A stretch of 64,000 bases of DNA from PBB1 sp965229345 (GTDB lineage Bacteria; Pseudomonadota; Gammaproteobacteria; Burkholderiales; Burkholderiaceae_C). The position numbers and the translations under genes were made by a program. The notes below the pieces were generated by a model. It did not search any database. It worked only from the letters and a program-made list of their open reading frames with translations, and was not told the origin of the DNA. The stretch is taken from positions 1,488,001 through 1,552,000 of the forward strand of contig OZ245872.1 in assembly GCA_965229345.1 (NCBI GenBank), in the 5' to 3' direction. Shown here piece after piece: positions 41,484-50,553 of the stretch. Each line of letters begins with the position of its first letter. The first letter of the stretch is position 1.

Positions 41484-42391
41484 TGAGCTCGCCCACTGCG
41501 ACCCAGGGCGCACCGCTGCGCAACGCCCTGACGATCGATGTCGAAGACTATTTCCAGGTGTCCGCTTTTGCGCCCTACATTGCCCGCAGCGACTGGGATC
41601 AGCGCGAATGCCGCGTCGAGCGCAATGTCGATCGCATCCTGACGCTGCTGGCGCGCCACGACACGCACGCAACTTTTTTCACCCTCGGCTGGATCGCGCA
41701 GCGCTATCCGCAACTCGTCCGCCGCATCGCAGAGGCCGGGCATGAGGTCGCGAGCCATGGCTACGGCCATCAACGTGCCAGTGACCTGACCGAAGCCGAG
41801 TTCACTGCCGACATCAAAAGCGCCAAGCACCTTCTTGAAGACCTGAGCGGGGCCCCCGTCACCGGCTATCGGGCCCCCAGCTTTTCGATCGGCACCAGCA
41901 ACCTGTGGGCCTTCGACTGCCTGGCGCGTGCGGGCTACCGCTACAGCTCCAGCATCTACCCCATCGCGCACGACCATTACGGCATGCCGGATGCCCCGCG
42001 CTTCGCGCACCGCGTCAACGACAGCCTGATCGAGGTGCCGATCACCACGCTGCGAATGTTCGGGCGCAACCTGCCCTCCAGCGGCGGTGGCTACTTCCGG
42101 CTGCTGCCGTACGCGGTGTCGCGCTGGATGCTGCGTCAGGTGCGCTCGCGCGACCAGCAATCGGCGATCTTCTATTTCCATCCGTGGGAGATCGACGCGG
42201 GCCAGCCGCGCATTGCCGGCATCGACGGCAAGACACGATTTCGCCATTACGTGAACATTGAACGGATGGAGCATCGGCTGGAGTGCCTGCTGCGCGATTT
42301 TCAATGGGGCCGGATGGATCATCTCTTTCTTGATCGCCAGCCCCCATTGACCCCGCATCACGCCCCGTCCTCCTCGCCGTGCCCCGCGTAA
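41483..42391 (+). CDS. Polysaccharide deacetylase of the exosortase A system
   Basis: A 302-residue NodB-family deacetylase. The ATG at 41483 overlaps the WecB stop by one base (TGATG). The catalytic Asp pair is in NALTIDVEDYF, with metal-binding HEVASHGYGHQ and the RAPSFSIG segment; HPWEIDAGQPR lies further on. It removes N-acetyl groups from the growing polymer or a precursor. A second deacetylase is at 54504. Confidence 0.92.
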   Translation: MSSPTATQGAPLRNALTIDVEDYFQVSAFAPYIARSDWDQRECRVERNVDRILTLLARHDTHATFFTLGWIAQRYPQLVRRIAEAGHEVASHGYGHQRASDLTEAEFTADIKSAKHLLEDLSGAPVTGYRAPSFSIGTSNLWAFDCLARAGYRYSSSIYPIAHDHYGMPDAPRFAHRVNDSLIEVPITTLRMFGRNLPSSGGGYFRLLPYAVSRWMLRQVRSRDQQSAIFYFHPWEIDAGQPRIAGIDGKTRFRHYVNIERMEHRLECLLRDFQWGRMDHLFLDRQPPLTPHHAPSSSPCPA

Positions 42392-43416
42392 ACACCCTCG
42401 CACTTCACGATGCCGCCACCGCACAACGCTGGGATGCGTTCGTGCTGGCTTGCCCTGCAGCCACCTTCTTTCACCGTGCCGGATGGCAGGCGATCATGAG
42501 CGGCGTGTTCCGCCATGACACCTACTTCCTGTATGCGGAAACCGATGGTCGCATCGAGGGCGTGCTTCCGCTGGCTCATGTGAAGTCGATGCTGTTCGGC
42601 AATTCGCTGGTCAGTCTGCCCTTCGCGGTGTATGGCGGCGTGGCGGCAACGAATGCCGACGCCGCCAGCGCACTGGAAGCCGAGGCGCAGCGCATCGCGC
42701 AGCGGCTGGGTGTCGATCACCTCGAATTGCGCCACGTCGAAGCCCGTCACGACGACTGGCCCCGACAGGATCTGTACGTCACCTTCCGCAAGGCCATCCT
42801 GCCCGAGGAAGAAGCCAACATGCTGGCCATCCCGCGCAAGCAGCGTGCGATGGTGCGCAAGGGCATCAAGAACGGCCTGCGCAGCGAGATCGACCCGTGT
42901 GTCGATCGCTTCTTTGCGCTGTATGCAGACAACGTCCATCGCCACGGCACGCCGGCATTGCCCAAGCGCTACTTCGAGGCCTTGCAAGCGCAGTTCGGCG
43001 ACGACTGCGAGGTGCTGATCGTCAGCGGGCCCGACGGGCAGACGTTGAGCGGCGTGCTGAGCTTCTACTTTCGGGACGAGGTGCTGCCGTACTACGCCGG
43101 TGACGACGAGTCGGCGCGCGATCTCGCCGCCAACGATTTCAAGTACTGGGAACTGATGCGTCTGTCCTGCGCGCGCGGACTGAAGGTGTTCGACTACGGC
43201 CGCAGCAAGCAGGGCACGGGCTCGTTTGCGTTCAAGAAGAACTGGGGCTTCGAGCCCGCACCGTTGCATTACGAATACTGCCTGTACAAGCGCGATGCAG
43301 TGCCGCAGAACAACCCGGCCAATGCGAAGTTCCGCCTGATGATCGAAGCGTGGCGCCGCATGCCGATCGGCATGGCCAACTGGCTCGGCCCGTACGTCGT
43401 TCGCAATCTGGGCTGA
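42379..43416 (+). CDS. FemAB-like aminoacyltransferase of the exosortase A system
   Basis: A 345-residue GNAT-fold protein of the FemAB/FemX type that occurs in PEP-CTERM loci. It begins at GTG 42379, overlapping the deacetylase by 13 bases. Paired GNAT-like halves can be traced: FFHRAGWQAIMSGVFRHDTYFLYAE in the first and LSGVLSFYFRDEVLPYYAGDDESA in the second, with a conserved terminal KKNWGFEPAPLHYEY. Known family members transfer amino acids to peptide stems; here the acceptor is unknown and may be the polysaccharide. Confidence 0.88.
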   Translation: MPRVNTLALHDAATAQRWDAFVLACPAATFFHRAGWQAIMSGVFRHDTYFLYAETDGRIEGVLPLAHVKSMLFGNSLVSLPFAVYGGVAATNADAASALEAEAQRIAQRLGVDHLELRHVEARHDDWPRQDLYVTFRKAILPEEEANMLAIPRKQRAMVRKGIKNGLRSEIDPCVDRFFALYADNVHRHGTPALPKRYFEALQAQFGDDCEVLIVSGPDGQTLSGVLSFYFRDEVLPYYAGDDESARDLAANDFKYWELMRLSCARGLKVFDYGRSKQGTGSFAFKKNWGFEPAPLHYEYCLYKRDAVPQNNPANAKFRLMIEAWRRMPIGMANWLGPYVVRNLG

Positions 43417-43421
43417 GCGCG

Positions 43422-44624
43422 GTGGACCTGCTCTACCTGGTGCACCGGATGCCGTACCCGCCCAACAAGGGTGACAAGGTGCGTTCGTACCACCTTCTGA
43501 AGCACCTGGTGTCGCAGCACCGGGTGTTTCTCGGCACCTTCATCGACGACCCGGCCGATGAGCCCTACATCGACACGTTGCGCGCGCTGTGCGCCGACGT
43601 GCATGTCGCCAAACTCGATCCACGCAGCGCCAAGTTGCGCAGCCTGCGAGGCTTGTTCGAAGGCCAGGCGCTGACCTTGCGCTACTACCGCGACGCGGGT
43701 CTGGCCGACTGGGTCGATCGCACGGTGCGCGAGCACGACATCCACACCGCGGTGGTGTTCTCGTCTTCGATGGCGCAGTACGTCGAGCACCGGTCAGGCC
43801 TGCGCATGCTGGTCGATTTCGTCGATGTGGATTCAGCCAAGTGGTCCGACTACGCGCAGGCGCACCGCGGTCCCCTGTCGTGGATCTATCGCCGCGAGGG
43901 CACGCACCTGCTGAGCTACGAACGTCAGGTCGCCGCACGAGCCGACGCCTCGTTTTTCGTCACCGAGAGCGAGACCACGTTGTTCCGTAGCCTCGCGCCG
44001 GAGTGCGCGGACCAGGTCGAGGCCATGTGCAACGGCGTCGACGCCGATTTCTTTGCGCCCAACCCGAAGCGGGCGTCGCCGTACGCGCCTGACGAGCAGG
44101 CCGTGGTGTTCACCGGCGCCATGGACTACTGGCCCAACGTCGATGCGGTCACCTGGTTTGTGCAAGAGGTCTTGCCGCGGCTGCGCGAGGCCTGGCCAAC
44201 CTTGCGTTTTCACATCGTCGGCCGCAGCCCGACCGACGCCGTGCTGATCCTGCGCGGCGAGGGGGTGAACGTCACCGGAACGGTGGACGATGTGCGACCG
44301 TATCTGCAGCATGCGGCCGTGGTGGTGGCGCCGTTGCGGCTGGCGCGCGGCATCCAGAACAAGGTGCTGGAGGCGATGGCGATGGGTCGCCCGGTGGTGG
44401 CATCGGCCTCATGCGCTGCGCCGATCGATGCGGTGGTGGGGACCGAATTGCTGGCGGCCAGCGATGCGGCAGCGTTTGGTGCGGCGGTGTCCGCCGTGCT
44501 CGAAGCACCTGCGCGTGCTGCGGACATCGGCACTGCGGCCCGGCAATGCGTCTTGCAGCGTTACAGCTGGCAATCCCATCTGGCGCGGATCGAGCGGCAC
44601 ATCGACGCGGGCGTCACCTCATGA
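43422..44624 (+). CDS. Group 1 glycosyltransferase, TIGR03087-like, exosortase A system
   Basis: A 400-residue GT4-type protein starting at GTG 43422 (VDLLYLVHRMPYPPNKGDKVRSYHLL), eight bases after the FemAB stop; a longer reading from 43350 overlaps that gene. The sugar-nucleotide domain has VFTGAMDYWPNVDAVTWF, and the catalytic domain includes APLRLARGIQNKVLEAMAMGRPVVA, the E-x7-E-like region. It lies four bases ahead of xrtA by overlap. Donor and acceptor are unknown. Confidence 0.9.
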   Translation: MDLLYLVHRMPYPPNKGDKVRSYHLLKHLVSQHRVFLGTFIDDPADEPYIDTLRALCADVHVAKLDPRSAKLRSLRGLFEGQALTLRYYRDAGLADWVDRTVREHDIHTAVVFSSSMAQYVEHRSGLRMLVDFVDVDSAKWSDYAQAHRGPLSWIYRREGTHLLSYERQVAARADASFFVTESETTLFRSLAPECADQVEAMCNGVDADFFAPNPKRASPYAPDEQAVVFTGAMDYWPNVDAVTWFVQEVLPRLREAWPTLRFHIVGRSPTDAVLILRGEGVNVTGTVDDVRPYLQHAAVVVAPLRLARGIQNKVLEAMAMGRPVVASASCAAPIDAVVGTELLAASDAAAFGAAVSAVLEAPARAADIGTAARQCVLQRYSWQSHLARIERHIDAGVTS

Positions 44625-46168
44625 GCGCGGTCGTTGGCGCCCGCGCCGTGTCACCCTGGTCCCAGCGCCTGGTTGTGCTGGCCGTATTCGTCGTCGCGAC
44701 GCTGCTGCTGTACCGCGACACGGCTGTCGCCATGGTCGAGATCTGGCTGCGCTCCGAAACCTTCGCCCACTGCCTTCTGGTGCCGCCCATTTCGGCCTGG
44801 CTGATCTGGCGACGCCGCGCCGACATCGCAGCACAGCAGCCCGTGACCATGCCCTGGCTGCTGCTGCCGATGACAGTGGCGGGGCTGTTCTGGCTGCTGG
44901 GCAATCTGGCCACCGTCAATGCGGTGAGCCAGTTCATGCTGGTGACGATCATCGTGCTGCTGGTGCCTTCGTTTGTCGGTTGGCCTGCCACGCGAGTGAT
45001 GCTGTTTCCGCTGGGGTTCCTTTATTTCGCGGTGCCGATCGGTGAATTCCTGATGCCGTGGCTGATGGAAAGCACCGCTGACTTCACGGTCTCAGCGCTG
45101 GTGATGACGGGGATTCCGGTCTACCGCGAAGGCCAGCAGTTCATCATTCCGTCGGGCGCGTGGTCGGTGGTCGAAGCCTGCAGCGGCGTGCGCTACCTGA
45201 TCGCTTCACTGATGGTCGGCGCCTTGTTCGCCTACCTGAACTACCGCTCGATGCGCCGGCGCTGGATGTTCATGGCCGTGGCGCTGGTCGTGCCCATCTT
45301 GGCCAACTGGGTGCGTGCCTACCTGATCGTGCTGCTCGGGCATGTGTCGAACAACAAGCTGGCTGCCGGTGCCGATCACCTGATCTATGGCTGGGTGTTC
45401 TTCGGTGTGGTGATCCTGCTGATGTTCATGATCGGTGCCCGTTGGTCGGAACCTGAGACCGCGCCTGCGGCCAGGATTGCCGTTGAAAGCAGCCCTGGCG
45501 GGCGGTTGCCGTGGGCGATGCCTTTGGCGGCGGCTGGGGTGCTGTTGTTCCCGGTGATCGCGCTGAATGGCCTGCTGGCGCATGAGTCTCACGCGTTACC
45601 GCAGCTGGGCGAGCCGGCAGCACGCTGGCGATCGACCGATGCACCGACGACATGGCAGCCTGAGATCGCAAGGCCCGCAGCGCAGCTGCAACGTGGCTAT
45701 GCGGCCACCGACGAGCCTGCCAGTCCATCGGTCGGCTTGTTCATCGGTTACTTCCGGCAGCAAAGCGCCGATAGCAAGCTGGTGAGCTCCAACAATCAAC
45801 TCGTCCGCTCGACCGACAAGGACTGGGCGCTTGCCGATGCCGGCTTGCGTCGCGTCGCACTCGGCTCAGGCACCGAACTGCTCGTGCGGGCAGCGTCCCT
45901 GCGCCGTCCGGTCGGTCGGGCCGATGCCACCCGGCTGCGCGTCTGGCAGCTGTATTGGGTCAACGGCCGCTACACGATCGACGACCGTGCGGCCAAAGCC
46001 TATCTCGCATTGAATCGCTTGCTGGGCCGAGGTGACGACGGCGCGGTACTGATCTTCCATGCCGTCGAGCCGCCGACGGGATCGGCCGATGCGCTGCTTG
46101 AGGCTTACTTGCGCGACAACGTCGACGCGATCGATGCCGAGCTGCAGAAAGTGCGCGATGGCCGCTGA
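44621..46168 (+). CDS. xrtA: Exosortase A fused to an EpsI-type domain
   Basis: A 515-residue integral membrane transpeptidase that in relatives cleaves PEP-CTERM proteins at the membrane and joins them to a lipid-linked acceptor. About eight membrane helices; the catalytic residues are Cys187 (VVEACSGVRYLI), Arg232 (NWVRAYLIV) and His253 (GADHLIYGW). The C-terminal 200 residues form a periplasmic EpsI-like domain (LFIGYFRQQSADSKLVSS and WVNGRYTIDDRAAKAYLAL), which in other loci is a separate gene. It overlaps the glycosyltransferase before it (ATGA) and the one after. Confidence 0.95.
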   Translation: MSAVVGARAVSPWSQRLVVLAVFVVATLLLYRDTAVAMVEIWLRSETFAHCLLVPPISAWLIWRRRADIAAQQPVTMPWLLLPMTVAGLFWLLGNLATVNAVSQFMLVTIIVLLVPSFVGWPATRVMLFPLGFLYFAVPIGEFLMPWLMESTADFTVSALVMTGIPVYREGQQFIIPSGAWSVVEACSGVRYLIASLMVGALFAYLNYRSMRRRWMFMAVALVVPILANWVRAYLIVLLGHVSNNKLAAGADHLIYGWVFFGVVILLMFMIGARWSEPETAPAARIAVESSPGGRLPWAMPLAAAGVLLFPVIALNGLLAHESHALPQLGEPAARWRSTDAPTTWQPEIARPAAQLQRGYAATDEPASPSVGLFIGYFRQQSADSKLVSSNNQLVRSTDKDWALADAGLRRVALGSGTELLVRAASLRRPVGRADATRLRVWQLYWVNGRYTIDDRAAKAYLALNRLLGRGDDGAVLIFHAVEPPTGSADALLEAYLRDNVDAIDAELQKVRDGR

Positions 46169-47357
46169 CATCGTTGCGCACCCGGTGCAGCCGCGTACGG
46201 CGACGGCCGACGACCGCCCTCTGGTGATGCACATCGTCTACCGCTTCGACACGGGTGGGCTGGAAAACGGCATCGTCAATTTGCTGAATCACATGCCTGC
46301 ACAGTCGTACAGGCACATCGTCGTTGCGCTGACCGAGGTGACCGATTTCCGCCTCCGTGTGCAGCGTGACGATGTCGAATTCATTGCGCTGCACAAGCGG
46401 CCGGGGCACGGCGTCTGGCTGTATCCGCGTCTGTATGCCTTGATGCGCGAACGCCGCCCCGCCATCGTGCACACACGCAACCTGGCCGCGCTGGAAGCTG
46501 TGGTCCCTGCCTGGCTGGCACGGATTCCCGTACGCATCCACGGTGAGCACGGGCGCGACGAAACCGACCTGCTGGGCCATGAGCGCAAGTACCAGTGGAT
46601 GCGTCGCCTGTACCGACCGTTCGTTTCGCATTACTTCGCGCTGTCCAGAGACCTCGCTCGCTACTTGCTGGACAAGGTCGAAGTGCGGGACAGCCGCGTC
46701 ACCCAGGTCTACAACGGGGTCGATGTGAGCCGCTTCACGCCGAGCGGTCTCGTCCCGGAGCCGATCCAGGGGTGCCCGTTCGACCCGCAGCACCATTGGA
46801 TCGCCGGCACCGTGGGCCGCATGCAGACTGTGAAGGATCAGCCCACGCTGGCGCGCGCCTTCATCAGCGCCGTGACTCAACACCCCGAGCTTCGCGAGCG
46901 TTTGCGGCTGGTGCTGATCGGCGAAGGCCCGCTGCGGGCGGTCTGTCTGCAATTGCTGGAGGACGCGGGTGTCGCCGATCTGGCATGGCTTCCCGGCGAG
47001 CGCAGCGATGTCCCTGACGTGATGCGCGGTCTGCATTGTTTCGTGCTGCCGTCGCTCGCAGAAGGCATCTCCAATACCATCCTCGAAGCCATGGCGAGCG
47101 CCTTGCCTGTGGTCGCCACCGCGGTCGGCGGCAATGCCGATCTGGTGACCCACGGCAAGACCGGTGTGATCGTTCCACCCGATGATGTGCGGGAGATGGC
47201 GGATGCCATTGCTCGGTTTGCTTCAGCGCCGCCCCGCGCTGCGGCCATGGGACGGGCAGGGCGGGCCAAGGTCGAAGAGCGATTCAGCCTTCCGGCCATG
47301 GTGAGCACCTATCGGCAGGCCTACGACCGTCTTCTGGCCGAAGCACGGTCCAACTAA
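46158..47357 (+). CDS. Group 1 glycosyltransferase, TIGR03088-like, exosortase A system
   Basis: A 399-residue GT4-type transferase. The ATG at 46158 overlaps the xrtA end by 11 bases. The N-domain has VYRFDTGGLENGIVNLLNHMP; the C-domain has AGTVGRMQTVKDQPTLARAF and PSLAEGISNTILEAMASALPVVATAVGG, the typical donor-binding segment. It follows xrtA directly in many PEP-CTERM loci. A CDS start further upstream (46059) is a shadow. Confidence 0.91.
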   Translation: MAADIVAHPVQPRTATADDRPLVMHIVYRFDTGGLENGIVNLLNHMPAQSYRHIVVALTEVTDFRLRVQRDDVEFIALHKRPGHGVWLYPRLYALMRERRPAIVHTRNLAALEAVVPAWLARIPVRIHGEHGRDETDLLGHERKYQWMRRLYRPFVSHYFALSRDLARYLLDKVEVRDSRVTQVYNGVDVSRFTPSGLVPEPIQGCPFDPQHHWIAGTVGRMQTVKDQPTLARAFISAVTQHPELRERLRLVLIGEGPLRAVCLQLLEDAGVADLAWLPGERSDVPDVMRGLHCFVLPSLAEGISNTILEAMASALPVVATAVGGNADLVTHGKTGVIVPPDDVREMADAIARFASAPPRAAAMGRAGRAKVEERFSLPAMVSTYRQAYDRLLAEARSN

Positions 47358-47372
47358 CCAGGAAACTGAAAC

Positions 47373-49313
47373 ATGTGCGGCATCACTGGCCTCTTCGATA
47401 CCCGCGGTGCACGCGACATCGATCGTGCGGTCCTGCACCGGATGAACGAATCGCAACATCATCGCGGCCCCGACGAAGGCAGCCTGCACATCGAGCCCGG
47501 CATCGGCTTCGGCCATCGGCGGCTGTCGGTCATCGACGTGGCCACCGGCCAGCAGCCGCTCTTCAACGAAGACGGAACGGTGTCGGTGGTGTTCAACGGC
47601 GAGATCTACAACTACCAGGAGCTGATCCCCGAGTTGCAGGCGCTGGGCCATGTGTTCCATACCCGCAGCGATACCGAAGTGATCGTGCACGCGTGGGAGT
47701 CGTGGGGCGAAGACTGCGTGCAGCGCTTTCGCGGCATGTTCGCCTTTGCGCTGTGGGACCGCAATCGGCAGACGTTCTTCATGGCGCGCGATCGTCTGGG
47801 CGTCAAGCCGATGTACTACGCGATCCTGGACGACGGCATGCTGCTGTTCGGCTCCGAATTGAAATCCGTGCTGGCGCACGGTGGGCTGCGGCGCGATCTC
47901 GATCCGCTCGCGGTCGAGGAGTACTTTGCACTCGGCTATGTGGCCGAGCCGCGCACCGTGTTCACCCAGGCGCTCAAGCTGCCGCCGGCGCACACGCTGA
48001 CGATCCGCCGCGGCCAGCCCGTGCCCGCACCACGCGAGTACTGGGACGTGCGCTTCAGCCTCGACAGCCACATCAGCGCCGAGGACGCTTGCGAAGAATT
48101 GCGCGCCCGCCTGCTCGAATCGGTGCGCCTGCGGATGATTTCCGAAGTGCCGCTCGGCGCCTTTCTCTCGGGCGGGGTCGATTCGAGTGGGGTGGTTGCG
48201 GCCATGGCGCAGCTGTCGGACGAACCGGTCAATACCTGCTCGATGGCCTTCGACGATCCGTCATTTGACGAGTCGACCTACGCGCAGATGGTGGCCGACC
48301 GCTACAGCACCCGGCATCGCGTCGAAACGGTGGGCAGTGACGATTTCGACCTGATCGACACCCTGGCCGTGCTGTATGACGAACCCTTTGCCGACAGCTC
48401 GGCCATCCCGACCTACCGCGTCTGTCAGCTTGCCCGCAAGCATGTGACGGTGGCGCTTTCGGGCGATGGCGGCGACGAAACCTTCGGCGGTTACCGGCGC
48501 TACCGCCTGCACCTGATGGAAGAACGCATGCGCGCGGCATTGCCGCAATCGGTGCGCAAGCCGCTGTTCGGCCTGCTCGGCCGCGTTTATCCCAAAGCCG
48601 ACTGGGCGCCGCGCGCCTTCCGCGCGAAGACGACGTTCGAGGGCCTGTCGCGCAATTCGGTCGAGGCGTATTTCCATTCGGTGTCGATCCTGCGCGGGCC
48701 CATGCGTGAACAGCTTTTCAGCCCGCAGTTCAAGCGCGCTGCCGGTGGCTACAACGCACTGGAGGTGTTCAATCGTCACGCCGACCGCGCAGGTACCGAC
48801 GATCCATTGGCCTTGATCCAGTACCTGGATCTGAAGACCTACCTGGTCGGCGACATCAACACCAAGGTCGACCGTGCCAGCATGGCCCATTCGCTGGAGG
48901 TGCGTGAGCCGCTGATGGATCATCCGTTGATCGAGTGGTTGGCAACGCTGCCGTCGAGCCTGAAGGTCAACCAGGGCGAGGGCAAGTTTCTGCTGAAGAA
49001 GGCGCTGGAGCCGCAGCTCCCTCACGACGTGTTGTACCGCCAGAAGATGGGTTTCTCGGTGCCGCTGGCGCGCTGGTTCCGCGGGCCGCTGCGTCAGCGG
49101 GTGCGCGACGCGGTCCTGGGAGACCGGCTGGCCTCCACGGGCTGGTTCAACGCGGGCTATCTGCAGCACCTGGTCGACGCCCACCAGAGTGGTGTGCGCG
49201 ATTACAGCGCGCCGCTCTGGACGCTGCTGATGTTCGAGGCTTTCCTGCGCAAGGTGGTGGATGCCCCCGTGATCAGCGGATTGCCGCGACCGGCAGAGGC
49301 GGTAGCAGCATGA
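47373..49313 (+). CDS. Asparagine-synthetase-like amidotransferase, exosortase A system
   Basis: A 646-residue two-domain protein. The glutaminase half begins MCGITGLFDTRGARDIDR with Cys2 as nucleophile and includes RGPDEGSLHIEPG, GHRRLSVIDVATGQQPL and FNGEIYNY. The synthetase half has the PP-loop LSGGVDSSGVVAAMA, with GDGGDETFGGYRRYR. This is the type that accompanies XrtA and is likely to amidate a sugar acid of the polymer. It lies 15 bp after the glycosyltransferase and overlaps the next gene by four bases. Confidence 0.94.
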   Translation: MCGITGLFDTRGARDIDRAVLHRMNESQHHRGPDEGSLHIEPGIGFGHRRLSVIDVATGQQPLFNEDGTVSVVFNGEIYNYQELIPELQALGHVFHTRSDTEVIVHAWESWGEDCVQRFRGMFAFALWDRNRQTFFMARDRLGVKPMYYAILDDGMLLFGSELKSVLAHGGLRRDLDPLAVEEYFALGYVAEPRTVFTQALKLPPAHTLTIRRGQPVPAPREYWDVRFSLDSHISAEDACEELRARLLESVRLRMISEVPLGAFLSGGVDSSGVVAAMAQLSDEPVNTCSMAFDDPSFDESTYAQMVADRYSTRHRVETVGSDDFDLIDTLAVLYDEPFADSSAIPTYRVCQLARKHVTVALSGDGGDETFGGYRRYRLHLMEERMRAALPQSVRKPLFGLLGRVYPKADWAPRAFRAKTTFEGLSRNSVEAYFHSVSILRGPMREQLFSPQFKRAAGGYNALEVFNRHADRAGTDDPLALIQYLDLKTYLVGDINTKVDRASMAHSLEVREPLMDHPLIEWLATLPSSLKVNQGEGKFLLKKALEPQLPHDVLYRQKMGFSVPLARWFRGPLRQRVRDAVLGDRLASTGWFNAGYLQHLVDAHQSGVRDYSAPLWTLLMFEAFLRKVVDAPVISGLPRPAEAVAA

Positions 49314-50539
49314 GCCTGCGCATCCTGCATGTGCTGGATCATTCGATCCCGCTGCACAGCGGTTACACCTTCCGGACGCTCTCGCTGCTGCGCGAGCAGC
49401 GCCAGCTCGGATGGGAGACGTTCCATCTCACAAGCCCCAAGCACACCGCGCCGTCCGCAGCCGAAGAGACCGTCGATGGTTGGCACTTCTACCGCACGGT
49501 CGTGCCGCCCAGCGGCGTGTCACTGCCAGGTCTGGGTGAAGTGCGCCAGATGAAGCAGACGCAGGCGCGCCTGCTTCAGGTCGCCAAGGAAGTTCGCCCC
49601 GACATCCTTCATGCGCATTCGCCGGTGCTCAATGCCATACCGGCACTCCGCGTGGGTGAGGCGCTGGGCATTCCGGTGGTCTATGAGGTCCGAGCGTTCT
49701 GGGAAGACGCGGCCGTGGACCACGGCACAACCACCGAGGGCAGCCTGCGCTACCGCCTGACCCGCCGCCTGGAGACGCATGCGCTGCGCCGTGCCAGTCA
49801 TGTCTTCACCATCTGTGAGGGTCTGCGCAGCGACATCGTGGCGCGGGGCATTGCTGCATCCAAGGTCACCGTCATTCCTAATGCGGTGGACATCGAATCC
49901 TTCTCGGTGGGCGGTGAGCCCGATCTCGCCCTGAAGGCCCAGTTGGGACTCGATGGCGCCACGGTGCTGGGGTTCATCGGCTCGTTCTACGCTTACGAAG
50001 GCCTGGACCTGTTGCTGGCCGCGCTGCCCCAATTGCTGACCGCACGGCCGGATGTGCGGGTGTTGCTGGTGGGCGGTGGCCCGCAGGACGCTGCGCTCAA
50101 GGCCCAGGCCGCCGCCTTGGGCGTTGCCGACAAGGTGATCTTCACCGGTCGTGTGCCGCACGCCGAGGTGCAGCGCTACTACGACCTCGTGGACGTGCTG
50201 GCCTACCCGCGGCACAGCATGCGCCTGACCGAATTGGTGACGCCGCTCAAACCGCTCGAGGCGATGGCACAAGGTCGTCTGCTGGTGGCCAGCGATGTGG
50301 GTGGCCACAAGGAACTGATCCGCCACGGCGAGACCGGATTTCTGTTCAAGGCGGGCGATCCCGCGGCATTAGCGCAAGCGGTGCTCCATACGCTGGACTG
50401 CCGCGCCGAGTGGCCACGCCTGCGTGCCCAGGGGCGACGATTCGTGGAAGCCGAGCGCAACTGGCGCGCCAGCGTGGCCAACTACCCGGCCGCATACCGC
50501 AGCCTGTTGGATCAGGCCAAGCACGCCCTGGCCGCGTGA
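49310..50539 (+). CDS. Group 1 glycosyltransferase, exosortase A system
   Basis: A 409-residue GT4-type protein. The ATG at 49310 overlaps the amidotransferase stop by four bases. It begins MSLRILHVLDHSIPLHSGYTFRTLSLL, matching the TIGR04063 type of PEP-CTERM glycosyltransferase, with GFIGSFYAYEGLDLLLAALP at the C-domain start and PRHSMRLTELVTPLKPLEAMAQGRLLVASDVGG at the donor site. It is complete and followed after 14 bp by another glycosyltransferase. Confidence 0.91.
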   Translation: MSLRILHVLDHSIPLHSGYTFRTLSLLREQRQLGWETFHLTSPKHTAPSAAEETVDGWHFYRTVVPPSGVSLPGLGEVRQMKQTQARLLQVAKEVRPDILHAHSPVLNAIPALRVGEALGIPVVYEVRAFWEDAAVDHGTTTEGSLRYRLTRRLETHALRRASHVFTICEGLRSDIVARGIAASKVTVIPNAVDIESFSVGGEPDLALKAQLGLDGATVLGFIGSFYAYEGLDLLLAALPQLLTARPDVRVLLVGGGPQDAALKAQAAALGVADKVIFTGRVPHAEVQRYYDLVDVLAYPRHSMRLTELVTPLKPLEAMAQGRLLVASDVGGHKELIRHGETGFLFKAGDPAALAQAVLHTLDCRAEWPRLRAQGRRFVEAERNWRASVANYPAAYRSLLDQAKHALAA

Positions 50540-50553
50540 GGCCGACCCACACC

